DNA of 64,000 bases from Clostridium oryzae. Its GTDB lineage: Bacteria; Bacillota; Clostridia; Clostridiales; Clostridiaceae. A program made the position numbers and the translations under genes. Shown here one piece after another: positions 15,395 to 24,843 of this stretch (position 1 is its first letter; every line of letters starts with the position of its first letter). The stretch spans positions 1-64,000 of the forward strand of contig NZ_MZGV01000011.1 in the NCBI RefSeq assembly GCF_002029235.1. The letters run 5' to 3'. A model generated the notes under the pieces. It did no database searches. It was given only the letters and a program-made list of their open reading frames with translations, and was not told where the DNA came from.

Positions 15395-16333
15395 CTACCT
15401 GTTTTCCTTCCATATAAGAAATGCAATTATAAATATCGTTGCCTGCTTAAAATCACGTATGTCATAGCCTGTATCCTTACTTATCTTATCTAATCTATAT
15501 ATCAATGTATTTCTATGAATATAAAGCTTTTTTGAAGCATCACTTATATTCAAGCCGCAGTTTACAAACTCTTCTATCGTATTAATCATTTCATTATCAA
15601 ATGAACTTAATTTGTCCTTAAATATGTCAAATAGTTCTTTTTTTACATCAGGAGATATATTATATACAATCTTTTCAAAGAACATACTTTTATAATTAAA
15701 TACATCGCCTCTGATGTCAAACTTTTTACCAATTATCATACTCTCTTTAGCTCTATCATAAGCTTTTTTTATTTCTTCTGGAGAATGCACACTATCTCCG
15801 AAACTGATGTAACATTTGCAATATAAGTCCGACACTATGCTCTCTTTTATACTCTGTGCATGTTCCTCTATTTCATCAAAATATCCAAATATGATAATAT
15901 TATCACCATATATAATGCTTATTATATCCTGCCCATTATAAAGCTGCTTTATAATGTTTAGAGCTTCATATTTACTTCCATCAACATTTACCAAAAAAAT
16001 TGTACAGCCTTTTGATATAAATTGAAAACTCTTTTCAACATTGTTTATGCTTAATTCCTTTCCTTCAAGTATATCTATAAGCGACTGTTCTCTTAGTGAA
16101 TAAAGTTCTATATACTTATTCTCTATGGAATATTTAAGCAAAGGAATACATACTTCATATTTTTCGTCTAAATATATCTTAGCAAAATTTTTGCCGAGAA
16201 ATATATTATCTTCAATAATAGAATCGGTATTTTCTAAATTATCTATATATACTGTTTTATCTTCTCCTACAAGCTTGAATTTAATCTGTGTATTGTCGCT
16301 CAAATCCTTTAGAAAGCCTTTGAAATTAAACAT
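15395..16333 (-). CDS. PucR/CdaR-type transcriptional regulator
   Basis: 312 residues. The last 60 residues carry a PucR C-terminal helix-turn-helix (FVNCGLNISDASKKLYIHRNTLIYRLDKISKDTGYDIRDF), the strongest motif in the protein. The centre (about 110-210) looks like the GGDEF-like fold found between sensor and HTH in CdaR relatives (CTIFLVNVDG, CYISFGDSVHSPEEIKKAYDRA). The N-terminal 100 residues are a putative sensor without clear similarity. Such regulators respond to sugar acids, purines or amino acids. It follows the ABC ATPase gene ugpC on the same strand, separated by a terminator, so control of sugar uptake is possible but not shown. Confidence 0.82.
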   Translation of the reverse strand: MFNFKGFLKDLSDNTQIKFKLVGEDKTVYIDNLENTDSIIEDNIFLGKNFAKIYLDEKYEVCIPLLKYSIENKYIELYSLREQSLIDILEGKELSINNVEKSFQFISKGCTIFLVNVDGSKYEALNIIKQLYNGQDIISIIYGDNIIIFGYFDEIEEHAQSIKESIVSDLYCKCYISFGDSVHSPEEIKKAYDRAKESMIIGKKFDIRGDVFNYKSMFFEKIVYNISPDVKKELFDIFKDKLSSFDNEMINTIEEFVNCGLNISDASKKLYIHRNTLIYRLDKISKDTGYDIRDFKQATIFIIAFLIWKENR

Positions 16334-16412
16334 TTCTTCACCGGTTTTTTATAAAACATGACTGTTACTAAAAACCGTACCTCCCTCAGCTATTTTTTAT
16401 TTTGTATATAAA

Positions 16413-16450
16413 TTTTACAGCAAGGAGATTGAATCTCCTTGCTGTAAAAA
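16413..16450. terminator. Terminator of ugpC
   Basis: TTTTACAGCAAGGAGATT and GAATCTCCTTGCTGTAAAA form a nearly perfect 17-bp stem with a tiny loop just after the ugpC stop codon. T runs flank it on both strands. Confidence 0.85.
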
Positions 16451-16464
16451 GTTCATTTCTTAAA

Positions 16465-17562
16465 TTATAATACAGTAATTTCTGTTTCTTTGTCAAATAT
16501 ATGAATCTTATCAGTCTCAACAGAAACTTTAATCTTATCTCCAGGTTTAACTTTTGATGTTCCGTTAACTCTAGCAACAAAGTTTGCCTTTCCTTTTGTA
16601 AGATAAATATATGTTTCAGCACCCATAAGTTCAGTTACTTCTACAGTAGCTTCAATTAAGTTATCAGTGCCTGTCAACTCTTCATCAAGATGTTCTGGTC
16701 TTATTCCCATGATTACATCTTTTCCGACATATCCTTTTTCCTTAAGGATTGCAGCTTTGTCATCAGGAAGAGTAATTGTATCGCTTCCGAAAACAACAGC
16801 AACTTTTCCGTTTTTCTCCTCAAGCTTAGCATCGATGAAGTTCATTTGAGGACTTCCTATGAATCCTGCAACGAATATGTTAGCTGGATGATCATATATA
16901 TACTGTGGAGTATCAACCTGTTGAATTAATCCATCCTTCATAACAACTATTCTAGTACCCATTGTCATAGCTTCTGTCTGGTCATGTGTTACATATATGA
17001 AGGTTGTCTGTAATTTCTTATGAAGTTTTGATATCTCTGTTCTCATCTGAGCTCTCAATTTAGCATCCAAGTTTGATAAAGGCTCATCAAGTAAGAATAC
17101 CTTTGGTTCTCTGACAATAGCTCTTCCGAGCGCAACTCTCTGTCTTTGTCCACCAGAAAGTGCCTTTGGCTTTCTGTCTAATAAATGTTCAATATCAAGA
17201 ATTCTTCCTGCTTCTTTAACTTTCTTATCTATTTCATCCTTTGGAACTTTTCTAAGTTTTAATCCGAATGCCATGTTATCGTAAACACTCATATGAGGAT
17301 ACAATGCATAGTTCTGGAAAACCATCGCAATATCCCTATCCTTTGGTGCTACATCATTTACTACTTTATCTCCGATATATAATTCACCTTGTGAAATTTC
17401 TTCAAGTCCTGCAATCATTCTTAATGTAGTTGATTTACCACATCCAGAAGGTCCTACGAATACTATGAATTCTTTATCTTCAATGTCTAGATTGAAGTCC
17501 TTTACAGCTGTTACGTTACCAGTATAAACTTTATAAATATGTTTTAATGATAAACTTGCCAT
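16465..17562 (-). CDS. ugpC: Sugar ABC transporter ATP-binding subunit (UgpC/MsmX type)
   Basis: 365 residues from ATG 17562, with GGAGGAAAG upstream. Walker A GPSGCGKST at about 39-47, Q-loop in MVFQNYALYPHM, signature LSGGQRQRVALGRA, Walker B VFLLDEPLSNLD and the switch histidine in YVTHDQTEAM are all intact. The C-terminal 130 residues form the TOBE regulatory domain (MGIRPEHL), as in MalK. No permease or binding-protein genes are next to it. In Firmicutes a single such ATPase often energises several carbohydrate importers, as MsmX does in Bacillus subtilis, and that is the likely role here. Confidence 0.93.
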   Translation of the reverse strand: MASLSLKHIYKVYTGNVTAVKDFNLDIEDKEFIVFVGPSGCGKSTTLRMIAGLEEISQGELYIGDKVVNDVAPKDRDIAMVFQNYALYPHMSVYDNMAFGLKLRKVPKDEIDKKVKEAGRILDIEHLLDRKPKALSGGQRQRVALGRAIVREPKVFLLDEPLSNLDAKLRAQMRTEISKLHKKLQTTFIYVTHDQTEAMTMGTRIVVMKDGLIQQVDTPQYIYDHPANIFVAGFIGSPQMNFIDAKLEEKNGKVAVVFGSDTITLPDDKAAILKEKGYVGKDVIMGIRPEHLDEELTGTDNLIEATVEVTELMGAETYIYLTKGKANFVARVNGTSKVKPGDKIKVSVETDKIHIFDKETEITVL

Positions 17563-17662
17563 TTTTCTTTCCTCCCATGGATTCATTAATCTTGATTTAC
17601 TATGTTTCTATTGTAACTCTTTACATAGAAAATATCTATTTGCAAAAAATACAAAAGTATCA

Positions 17663-18595
17663 TTACTTATTTGTAGAAAAGTCCAAACCTTGATACCAGC
17701 CATTATCTCTAAGTGTATTATCAATTGCATTCAATACTTCCCATTTTTTCAAGCTCCATAACGGTCCTATTATCGTATTTCTAGGAGCGTCCCCCGTAAG
17801 TCTATGAATTACTATATTGTTTCTTAATAACTTTATAGCACTGCATAATATATCTATGTACTCATCCATTTCTAGAAATCTAAACTTTCCAGTCTCATAC
17901 AATTTCACCATAGGAGTATCTTTCATTAAGTGTAGCAGATGAAATTTTATCCCCGCTATATTAAAATTATTTAGGTATGCTACAGTATTAAGTACATCCT
18001 GCTTATCTTCTCCAGGCAAGCCTATTATTGTATGTACTACTATATCAATACATGCCTCTTCCAAAGCATAAACTGCTTTTTCAAAGCAATCCAAACTATA
18101 TCCTCTGTTAATAAGTTTGGCTGTAGCTTCATTAGAAGTTTGCAGTCCAAGTTCCACCCAAACATATTTCCGCTTATTTATGCGTTTTAGCAATTCTATT
18201 ACTTCCTCATTTATGCAATCTGGTCTTGTAGCAATTGCGAGTGCAACTACACCTTCCTGATTTATAGCTTCTTGATATTTCTCCTCTAACACGTCCACAC
18301 TAGCATAAGTATTAGTGTATGCTTGAAAGTAGGCTATATATTTACCATTCTTCCACTTTTTATTCATAACACCTTTTATGTCTTCAAATTGTTTGGTTAT
18401 AGAGAAATTTCTATTTCCTGCAAAATCTCCAGACCCTCTTGCACTGCAGAATATGCAGCCTCCACTGCTTATGGTTCCATCTCTATTAGGACATGAAAAT
18501 CCAGCATCCAATGATATCTTAAATACCTTTTCTCCAAACTTCTGACGCAAAAAGTAATTTAAATTATAATAAAGCTTATCTCCCCAAATCTCCAT
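17663..18595 (-). CDS. ytqA: TIGR01212-type radical SAM protein (YtqA/YhcC family)
   Basis: 310 residues. The family has a longer spacing before its cluster: the cysteines appear in GFSCPNRDGTISSGGC and IFCS (residues about 32-52). The fragment YFQAYTNTYA and the strings ALAIATRPDC and WVELGLQT are also diagnostic. HTIIGLPGE and KFHLLHLMKDT follow in the barrel. No clear biochemical role is established for the family, though it is widespread. The ATG at 18595 is preferred over a GTG three codons upstream, with GGAAG eight bases before it. It is monocistronic as far as I can see. Confidence 0.92.
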   Translation of the reverse strand: MEIWGDKLYYNLNYFLRQKFGEKVFKISLDAGFSCPNRDGTISSGGCIFCSARGSGDFAGNRNFSITKQFEDIKGVMNKKWKNGKYIAYFQAYTNTYASVDVLEEKYQEAINQEGVVALAIATRPDCINEEVIELLKRINKRKYVWVELGLQTSNEATAKLINRGYSLDCFEKAVYALEEACIDIVVHTIIGLPGEDKQDVLNTVAYLNNFNIAGIKFHLLHLMKDTPMVKLYETGKFRFLEMDEYIDILCSAIKLLRNNIVIHRLTGDAPRNTIIGPLWSLKKWEVLNAIDNTLRDNGWYQGLDFSTNK

Positions 18596-18623
18596 TAATC
18601 TCACTTCCGAACCCTAAAGTCAT

Positions 18624-18776
18624 TTAACAAACTGACTGTTGAGAAGAATTTTCTATATTATAGGACAATACAGTTTCAGTTTTCTCTGGTACAAGTCTCA
18701 ACTCAAAGTTATGCTCCATACACAGAACCCTGTCCTGTTTAAGCAGCTTACCGATATTATCCTTATAAAAAGAAAG
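18624..18776 (-). pseudogene. 50-codon open fragment of unknown origin
   Basis: An open frame without start or ribosome site reads LSFYKDNIGKLLKQDRVLC, then MEHNFELRLVPEKTETVL and SYNIENSSQQSVC. The amino-acid composition is protein-like, so it could be the C-terminal remnant of a deleted gene. It fills the gap between the lipoprotein and ytqA. I cannot assign a family. Confidence 0.25.
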
Positions 18777-18846
18777 TTAGTACCAGCAGTCAGTTAATAA
18801 AAAGTATTTCTTACTTTTCATTTTATATAGTTTAATTCTATCACAA

Positions 18847-19968
18847 CTAAAGCTTTTTAGCCTTGTTATTTTTTAAATTTATCTGCCATTTTCCAATATC
18901 CTTAGATGCTTCCTTTTCAACATTTCCTTTTGCCTTTACTTCAAAGTTCATAACATCTTCATCAAAAGATGAAAAAACCACATCAAACTTTTCTTTCGGA
19001 AATTTCTTCTCAAAATCAAAGTTGATCAAATCTCCACTGTCTACATCATATAATCTTAACGTATGATTATTCTCCTTATCCTTATATTGCACCACAAGAT
19101 TCTTTTCGTCCAAAGAAAAATTCAATGATGTAACTATTGAAGACTTAATTAGATCCATTGATATTATTTCTTTACCAACTGGCATTTCTTTATTTAAACT
19201 TCTAGATCCGCCTTGTGATTGAGCAGCTCCTCCACCCCCGCCAACTCCACCACCTGCACCTGCCGAAGCGCCGCCTCCGCCGCCTCCGCCTTGAGCTGCA
19301 AGAGTTTCATCTATTTTCACTACCGCAACATATACACCGTTATCTAAAGTAGTAACAGCTATTCTTTCTCCAGTGTAATCAAATCCCATCATTCCAAAAT
19401 TTTTTCTTGGTACAAAAAGCTTATTAATCTTGGCCGCATCATCTTTAGCATAGATATACAGAGGTATTCCTGACATATCCATTATTAAATTCGTTTTTAT
19501 ATTGTTTTTATCCCTAATCCTGATTTCGCCAGCCGCTAAAAAAGCTTCCTTGTCCGTTTCATTAATTATATCTGTAATTTTATACTTATCTTTCTGTAAT
19601 TCAACTTTTATGGTGTATTTATCGAGTTCTGACACCATCTTTTCCGGTGATGATTTTACAATTTTTACAGTGAATACACCATTCCTTCCTACCTCGTTTA
19701 TTTCATCAACTCTATACCCAAATATTTTTAGATCAGTATCAGATAGCTTTTCATTTTTTTTAGACAATGGTTCGCCGTAAAGTTTTTCTGCACTATCTAT
19801 GTCCCCCTTATATAAATACTCCAAATAAGTATAGAGGATATTACTAGCTATTTTTATATCAAATTTTTGCTCAGTGCTTTTAAGATTATTTTGATTGCTA
19901 TCATCTCTATTGCACCCATTAAAAAATGTAGTTAAAATGAGTAGCATTACGACAAAAATTTTTTTCAT
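18847..19968 (-). CDS. Lipoprotein with a long glycine-rich linker
   Basis: 373 residues. The first 20 residues are a lipoprotein signal ending in FFNGC, so the mature protein should be membrane-anchored outside. AAAGGAGGTG before the ATG at 19968 decides the start. Residues 30-215 look like one globular unit (a helical start YTYLEYLYKGDIDSAEKLYG, then mixed strands). Residues about 226-254 are almost purely Gly/Ala/Ser. Residues 260-373 resemble a WD40-like or beta-propeller fragment (SLNFSLDEKNLVVQYKD, LRLYDVDSGDLI). The glycine tract is far GC-richer than its surroundings and separates the two halves. I do not recognise the family. Divergent from the ykvI-type gene. Confidence 0.8.
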   Translation of the reverse strand: MKKIFVVMLLILTTFFNGCNRDDSNQNNLKSTEQKFDIKIASNILYTYLEYLYKGDIDSAEKLYGEPLSKKNEKLSDTDLKIFGYRVDEINEVGRNGVFTVKIVKSSPEKMVSELDKYTIKVELQKDKYKITDIINETDKEAFLAAGEIRIRDKNNIKTNLIMDMSGIPLYIYAKDDAAKINKLFVPRKNFGMMGFDYTGERIAVTTLDNGVYVAVVKIDETLAAQGGGGGGGASAGAGGGVGGGGGAAQSQGGSRSLNKEMPVGKEIISMDLIKSSIVTSLNFSLDEKNLVVQYKDKENNHTLRLYDVDSGDLINFDFEKKFPKEKFDVVFSSFDEDVMNFEVKAKGNVEKEASKDIGKWQINLKNNKAKKL

Positions 19969-20201
19969 CTTCTGCACCTCCTTTTAGATATTATTTGTAT
20001 TTTTATCTGAAAGTATAAATAGTAAAAATTATATTTTTATTTAAATAGTAATTACGGCAGTTGGATTTTGACTTTCATCTTCAATTATTAAATTCAAATT
20101 CATGATTCTCTGTTCCAGTTCTACAAAGAAAAATATAGAAATATATATATAGTGCTACATTTACTGTTAACCATATACATCCATTGGGGAGGTGTAAAAA
20201 T

Positions 20202-21308
20202 TTGATAAAAAGATTTTTAGATGTTCTTCAGGTAGCTGCAGTTTTCATCGGAACCATCGTTGGTGCCGGATTGGCATCCGGAAAAGAAATTTCTAATTTC
20301 TTTACATACTATGGATACAAAAGCTTCCTAGGTATAGCATTATGTGGTCTGTTGTACATATTAGTTTATTTTTTTATTATAAAAATAACAATTAAATTTA
20401 ACCTAAAATCATATAAACAGTTAATAGATTTGGTGAGTCCTGATGCTGTTGGCCAATTTATCAGCTTAGTAACAAGCCTATTTTTAATAGGTGGAGCTGC
20501 AATTATAATGGCTGGCAGCGGAGCTATATTAAATCAGTATTTCGGTATATCAAAATGGATAGGAATATCGCTCATGATACTTTTTACTATAATAGTGCTT
20601 CTTAAGGATACAAATGGGCTTATTGAAATTAATTCTTTTATTGTTCCGTCATTAATAATAGTTCTTTCAACTATATTTTTGCTATATATAAAATTTAATA
20701 GTGCAAATATCAATTTGATGTATCTAAAAGGAATGGAAACTAGTAAAGCCTTTTGGCCTGTTTCAACTATTTTATATGCTGCCTTTAATATTCTGTCTTC
20801 TTCAGGAGTCTTAATTCCTTTAGCTATGAAATTTAATGATAAAAAAACAATGTTCTGGGGTATAGCTGTAGGAGCTATTGTCCTGAGTTTTTTGTGTATT
20901 GCAATCAACCTTATGCTGCTATTAAATGTTCCAAACATTTATCATTATGAAATCCCTCTATTATTTATCTGCAAAAGATTTGGCAGGTCTTTTCAATTTA
21001 TACTTTTATGCATAATCTGGCTGGAAATGTTCTCTACAGAAATTTCAGATATATATAGTTTAGGTAAAACACTCGAGAACATATCCTTCTCCAGACATTC
21101 TTATAATAAACAATTAAAATATGTACATAACTTTATAGCCAGCTTGAATTATAAAAAATCTATTTTTATTATAATTTTAATTGCACTTCCAATATCGCAA
21201 ATTGGTTTTTCGAAGTTAATTAAATTATTATATCCATCTTTCGGTGTTATAAGTATATTTTTCATAGCTAAATGCATTATTTTCTATTTTAAGAAACACA
21301 ATTCATAA
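20202..21308 (+). CDS. YkvI family membrane transporter
   Basis: 368 residues with about ten hydrophobic segments. The N-terminus LQVAAVFIGTIVGAGLASGKEI contains the unwound-helix glycine motif (GTIVGAGLASG) seen in LeuT-fold carriers and typical of YkvI. The start is TTG at 20202, because GGGGAGGTG lies seven bases before it. Family members are uncharacterised APC-superfamily proteins, probably carrying an amino acid or related solute. It is followed by the PflX-type gene on the same strand, 90 bases away, possibly without functional link. Confidence 0.82.
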   Translation: MIKRFLDVLQVAAVFIGTIVGAGLASGKEISNFFTYYGYKSFLGIALCGLLYILVYFFIIKITIKFNLKSYKQLIDLVSPDAVGQFISLVTSLFLIGGAAIIMAGSGAILNQYFGISKWIGISLMILFTIIVLLKDTNGLIEINSFIVPSLIIVLSTIFLLYIKFNSANINLMYLKGMETSKAFWPVSTILYAAFNILSSSGVLIPLAMKFNDKKTMFWGIAVGAIVLSFLCIAINLMLLLNVPNIYHYEIPLLFICKRFGRSFQFILLCIIWLEMFSTEISDIYSLGKTLENISFSRHSYNKQLKYVHNFIASLNYKKSIFIIILIALPISQIGFSKLIKLLYPSFGVISIFFIAKCIIFYFKKHNS

Positions 21309-21399
21309 CTTTTTGCTGATCATAGATTTATACATTGACAATAAAAAATAAATGTTAAATAATTATTTGTAATGAAATTTAAAATAAGGATTGATCGTC

Positions 21400-22311
21400 A
21401 TGACTTACAAACATATGAATCTTTTAAATAAATGTACTATCTGCCCAAGAAACTGCAATGTAAATAGAAATGAAGGCATGAAAGGTTATTGCAGTGCTGA
21501 TAACAATTTAAAAATAGCTCGAGCAGCACTCCATTTCTGGGAGGAGCCATGTATTTCAGGTGAAAAAGGCTCAGGTACAGTGTTTTTTTCAGGCTGCAGC
21601 TTAAAATGTGTTTTCTGTCAAAACTATAATATAAGTCAAGATTCCTTTGGGAAAAATATATCCATAGAGAGGCTTGCCGAAATTTTTCTTGAACTGCAAG
21701 ATAAGAATGCTTTGAATATAAATTTAGTTACACCTACCCATTATGTCCCGCAGATAATAAACGCTATTGAAATTGCTAAAAATAATAACCTGAACATTCC
21801 AATAATCTACAATTCAAGCGGTTACGAAAAAGCTGAGACAATAAAGCTGTTAGACGGCTATATTGATGTGTACATGCCAGATTTAAAATATTTCGATAAT
21901 AAATACTCGTTTAAGTATTCCAATGCTAAGGATTATTTTGAATTTGCATCTGAATCTATAAATGAAATGGTTAGGCAGGTAGGAGATGTTTCACTTGATG
22001 ACAATGGCATAATAAAGAAAGGGGTAATTATACGTCATATGCTTTTGCCAGGCTTATTGTTTGATTCAAAAAAAATTATAGATTATATATATAATTCGTT
22101 CGGAAATTCTGTATATTTGAGTCTTATGAACCAATATACTCCTATGAATAAAAGTGCTGATTATCCAGAAATAAATAAACCTATATCCGAAAAATATTAT
22201 GATTCAATAATAAATTACGCCTTATCGTTAGGCATCGAAAACGGCTTTATTCAAGAACAAGGAACTGTATCAGAATCCTTTATACCCCCGTTCGACCTTG
22301 ATGGAGTATAA
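21400..22311 (+). CDS. PflA-related radical SAM protein (COG1313, PflX type)
   Basis: 303 residues. The N-terminal cysteine block CTICPRNCNVNR with GMKGYC (residues about 12-34) is a PflX-type feature. The radical SAM motif is CSLKCVFC (CxxxCxxC) near residue 68, in a typical FFSGCSLKCVFCQN context. Later strings YNSSGYEKAETI and VYMPDLKYF fit the family. These proteins resemble activators of glycyl radical enzymes, but no partner glycyl radical gene is adjacent and the substrate is unknown. ATG at 21400 is used because of its distance from AAGGA. The stop codon abuts a long hairpin repeat. Confidence 0.88.
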   Translation: MTYKHMNLLNKCTICPRNCNVNRNEGMKGYCSADNNLKIARAALHFWEEPCISGEKGSGTVFFSGCSLKCVFCQNYNISQDSFGKNISIERLAEIFLELQDKNALNINLVTPTHYVPQIINAIEIAKNNNLNIPIIYNSSGYEKAETIKLLDGYIDVYMPDLKYFDNKYSFKYSNAKDYFEFASESINEMVRQVGDVSLDDNGIIKKGVIIRHMLLPGLLFDSKKIIDYIYNSFGNSVYLSLMNQYTPMNKSADYPEINKPISEKYYDSIINYALSLGIENGFIQEQGTVSESFIPPFDLDGV

Positions 22312-22502
22312 AAAATGGTTACACCCTATGTCGGCCGGTTACGTTCATTAAGCAATTACACCACATCTTTTAGGCAAATTTTCTAATGGCTCATAACTCG
22401 GCTACGCCTCAAACAATTCGCCATCTTAACGGAAATTTGCCTAAAAGACATGGGTAATTGCTAAATTCACTCCAAATGCCTCCGTCGGATGTAACCATTT
22501 TT
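22310..22502. repeat. Long hairpin repeat, complete copy B (193 bp)
   Basis: It begins inside the TAA of the radical-SAM gene: AAAAAATGGTTACACCC on the left and GGATGTAACCATTTTT on the right (22487-22502). The pairing of the terminal stem is kept although the bases differ from copy A (GGTTAC/GTAACC here, GATTAC/GTAATC there). Inner stems AGCAATTAC with GTAATTGCT and TCTTTTAGGCAAATTTT with GGAAATTTGCCTAAAAGA also form. The whole element can fold into one long hairpin. Confidence 0.88.
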
Positions 22503-22863
22503 AATGCCCTAACTCTTAATATTAACAAGATGCTTTTATTATACTGCTTCTGTTGCCTTCTTATCTTAATTCTCTAATTTCAAAATATATTACTGTTTTT
22601 TGTTAACTTCTTCGTAAACATGCTGTAGCGTTTTTTTATTTAACGCCCATCTTTCTTACTCTTTAGAGGTACAGCCTGATTCTAATGAAAAGTTATCCAT
22701 AGTTGGCAAAAACCATGAATTTTTTCATAGGAAATGTTCATGAAAGCGTGCTTTCACCAAGTAGAATGAAAAAGTAATCTTCTTTTTCGTAGGAATTCAG
22801 CACAGCTGAATTCCCACCTTCACTTTTCTCTTTTATCTTTACTCTTCTTGCTTTTTACTCTTC
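22503..22863. repeat. Downstream extension of repeat B plus a solo MITE fragment
   Basis: To about 22670 the sequence remains similar to that following copy A (CTTAATTCTCTAATTTCAAAATAT, CTTCGTAAACATG...CGTTTTTT). At 22791-22860 lies GAATTCAGCACAGCTGAATTC with CACCTTCACTTTTCTC, the same hairpin and pyrimidine tail as in the MITE-like elements. No gene is present. Confidence 0.6.
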
Positions 22864-24663
22864 TTAAAGTTTGTATCTTTCAAGCTCTTCTTTGAAGATT
22901 TTTATAATGTTCTGGAAGTCTTTAATATTATCTGTCAGTTTAACTATTTCATTTGAGTAACTTGTTATATTTGCGCTTACTTCCTCAGATGAAGCGGAAT
23001 TTTCTTCTGCTATAGCTGCTAAAGATTCTATGCTTTCATAAACACTGCTAATAGATTCGGCTTCTCTGTTAAGTTCATCTATAGTATCTATCATAGATAA
23101 TGATACCTTCTTTATTGAATCATTAGCTTCATAGTTCGTATCTCTTACTTTGCCTAAACTTTTCGTCTCATTTTTCAATACCTCAAATTGACCTTCTATA
23201 CTTAGAACTAACTCCTTTATATCACGTAAAAACTGTTCAAGATTTGTATTTATATTTCCTACAGCTTCTTTAGACTGTTCAGCAAGCTTTCTTATTGATT
23301 CAGCAACTACAGCAAAACCTTTTCCTTGTTCTCCCGCTCTAGCTGCCTCAATAGATGCATTTAATGCCAGTAAGTTTGTTTGCTCAGCTATTCCGGAAAC
23401 TATATCCACAATATTGTTAATGTCATGAGCTTTTTCTTCAAGACTGTTTCCTCTATCCTTAACCTTTTGAAAGCTTCCTAGCATGTCCATAATATTCTTA
23501 CTTGTGTTATCAACATTTTTATAGCTGTTATTTATCTTATCAATAGCTTTTTCCAATTCCTCTTTTTTACTGTTTTCGCTATCAACTATCATTTTTAAAG
23601 AATTTATATTATCGTTTAGCTGATCTACAGCTTTTCCTGTATTCTCAGCTTGAGATACAGCTCCATCTGCCACCTGTTCCACAACACCTGAAATCTCTTG
23701 AGAAGTGTTCTCCATCACAGAAGATATTTCATTTATGCTTCCAACAAATGTATTCATTTCGTCTACAACTCCATTAAAACCTACGAAGTCTGCTTTTATG
23801 TTTTTCTTATGTTTCTTTATTAGCTTATATAAATCTTCATAATGATCTTTCGTAACTATATCACCATCATACAAATATTCATTACTAATTATTCTTTCAA
23901 TTTCCTTGTTTATATATTTACCAGGTTTGTTTAGCAACACTGCTATGCCCCACGAAGATACAAATGCAGCTACCGTTCCTATTATAGAAATCGGTATATG
24001 TTTTGCTCCTGTAGCTGCCAGTAATGATATAAAAGTAATAATAGCCGTAAATATGGACGCTTTTACTTCGATACTTTTTATAAATCCAAATGATAATATT
24101 GTATTTATCCTATACTTTTTCTTAATGTAAATGTCTTTTTCAAATGTAAGCATAAGTGATAATGAATTCTCAGTCTTCTCTAATTCCTGAATCTCAACTT
24201 TTTCCTTAAAAAATTCACAGCTTCCATCTATAAGTCCCATGAAATAATCAAACATTCCTCTAGATGATGTATATTTAAAAATGGCCTTTCTGCTTGATAC
24301 CGGGAGCAACTCTACCAATGGCGGTTTAGCACCAGCAAACTTTTTAGTCATAACTATATGTATATCGAAAAGCGCTTTAAAAAACGAATAAAGATTTTCG
24401 TAATTAAAAAAAGCTGGAAAGTCCTTATAAAATGCATTGATATTATCTTTCCCTATTTCCCTCCAAATTTTCTTTACGTCAAGTCCGTTACTTTTTGCTA
24501 TTTCTGATATTACTTTTTTTATTTTGGAATCATCAATTGTTTCTATTGGTGAAAAAAGCCTATCCTTTTCCCAACCTACTGTTTTCATTGCCTTATCCAC
24601 ACTATCAGTACCATATAGTCTTCTACATGTCTTCATCCATGTGGATACAACTGTTCCTTTCAT
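22864..24663 (-). CDS. Methyl-accepting chemotaxis protein with H-NOX heme sensor domain
   Basis: 599 residues. Residues 1-180 are a heme NO/O2-binding (H-NOX) domain: the proximal histidine is H102 (DIHIVMTKK), and the heme-propionate motif is Y131-x-S133-x-R135 (YTSSR). The distal-pocket trio W9, N74 and Y140, which holds bound oxygen in the Caldanaerobacter homologue, is complete at identical numbering. Two membrane helices follow (about 193-250). The cytoplasmic signalling domain has the canonical hairpin [28 protein letters not shown] near residues 430-457. It should report oxygen or nitric oxide to CheA and drive avoidance or attraction in this anaerobe. It sits alone, with no che genes nearby. 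Confidence 0.95.
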   Translation of the reverse strand: MKGTVVSTWMKTCRRLYGTDSVDKAMKTVGWEKDRLFSPIETIDDSKIKKVISEIAKSNGLDVKKIWREIGKDNINAFYKDFPAFFNYENLYSFFKALFDIHIVMTKKFAGAKPPLVELLPVSSRKAIFKYTSSRGMFDYFMGLIDGSCEFFKEKVEIQELEKTENSLSLMLTFEKDIYIKKKYRINTILSFGFIKSIEVKASIFTAIITFISLLAATGAKHIPISIIGTVAAFVSSWGIAVLLNKPGKYINKEIERIISNEYLYDGDIVTKDHYEDLYKLIKKHKKNIKADFVGFNGVVDEMNTFVGSINEISSVMENTSQEISGVVEQVADGAVSQAENTGKAVDQLNDNINSLKMIVDSENSKKEELEKAIDKINNSYKNVDNTSKNIMDMLGSFQKVKDRGNSLEEKAHDINNIVDIVSGIAEQTNLLALNASIEAARAGEQGKGFAVVAESIRKLAEQSKEAVGNINTNLEQFLRDIKELVLSIEGQFEVLKNETKSLGKVRDTNYEANDSIKKVSLSMIDTIDELNREAESISSVYESIESLAAIAEENSASSEEVSANITSYSNEIVKLTDNIKDFQNIIKIFKEELERYKL

Positions 24664-24843
24664 ATAAACATCCCTCCTTCATTTGCTTTTCATCATGCAG
24701 AGAATTCTGTAAATACAAAACGTATATGGGTTATCCCTCACATTTGAATTCTAAAAATTTCTATCAATAGATTTATACATGTCAAAATATCGAATGCTTC
24801 AACGATCATTTGACATGCATGAGTTAATATTTAGAAGTTTTTC

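Noticed and set aside
24778-24817. CATGTCAAA...TTTGACATG inverted repeat between the chemoreceptor and the XRE/S24 gene
   Set aside because: The arms are only nine bases with a 22-base loop and no T run; too weak to call as an operator or terminator.
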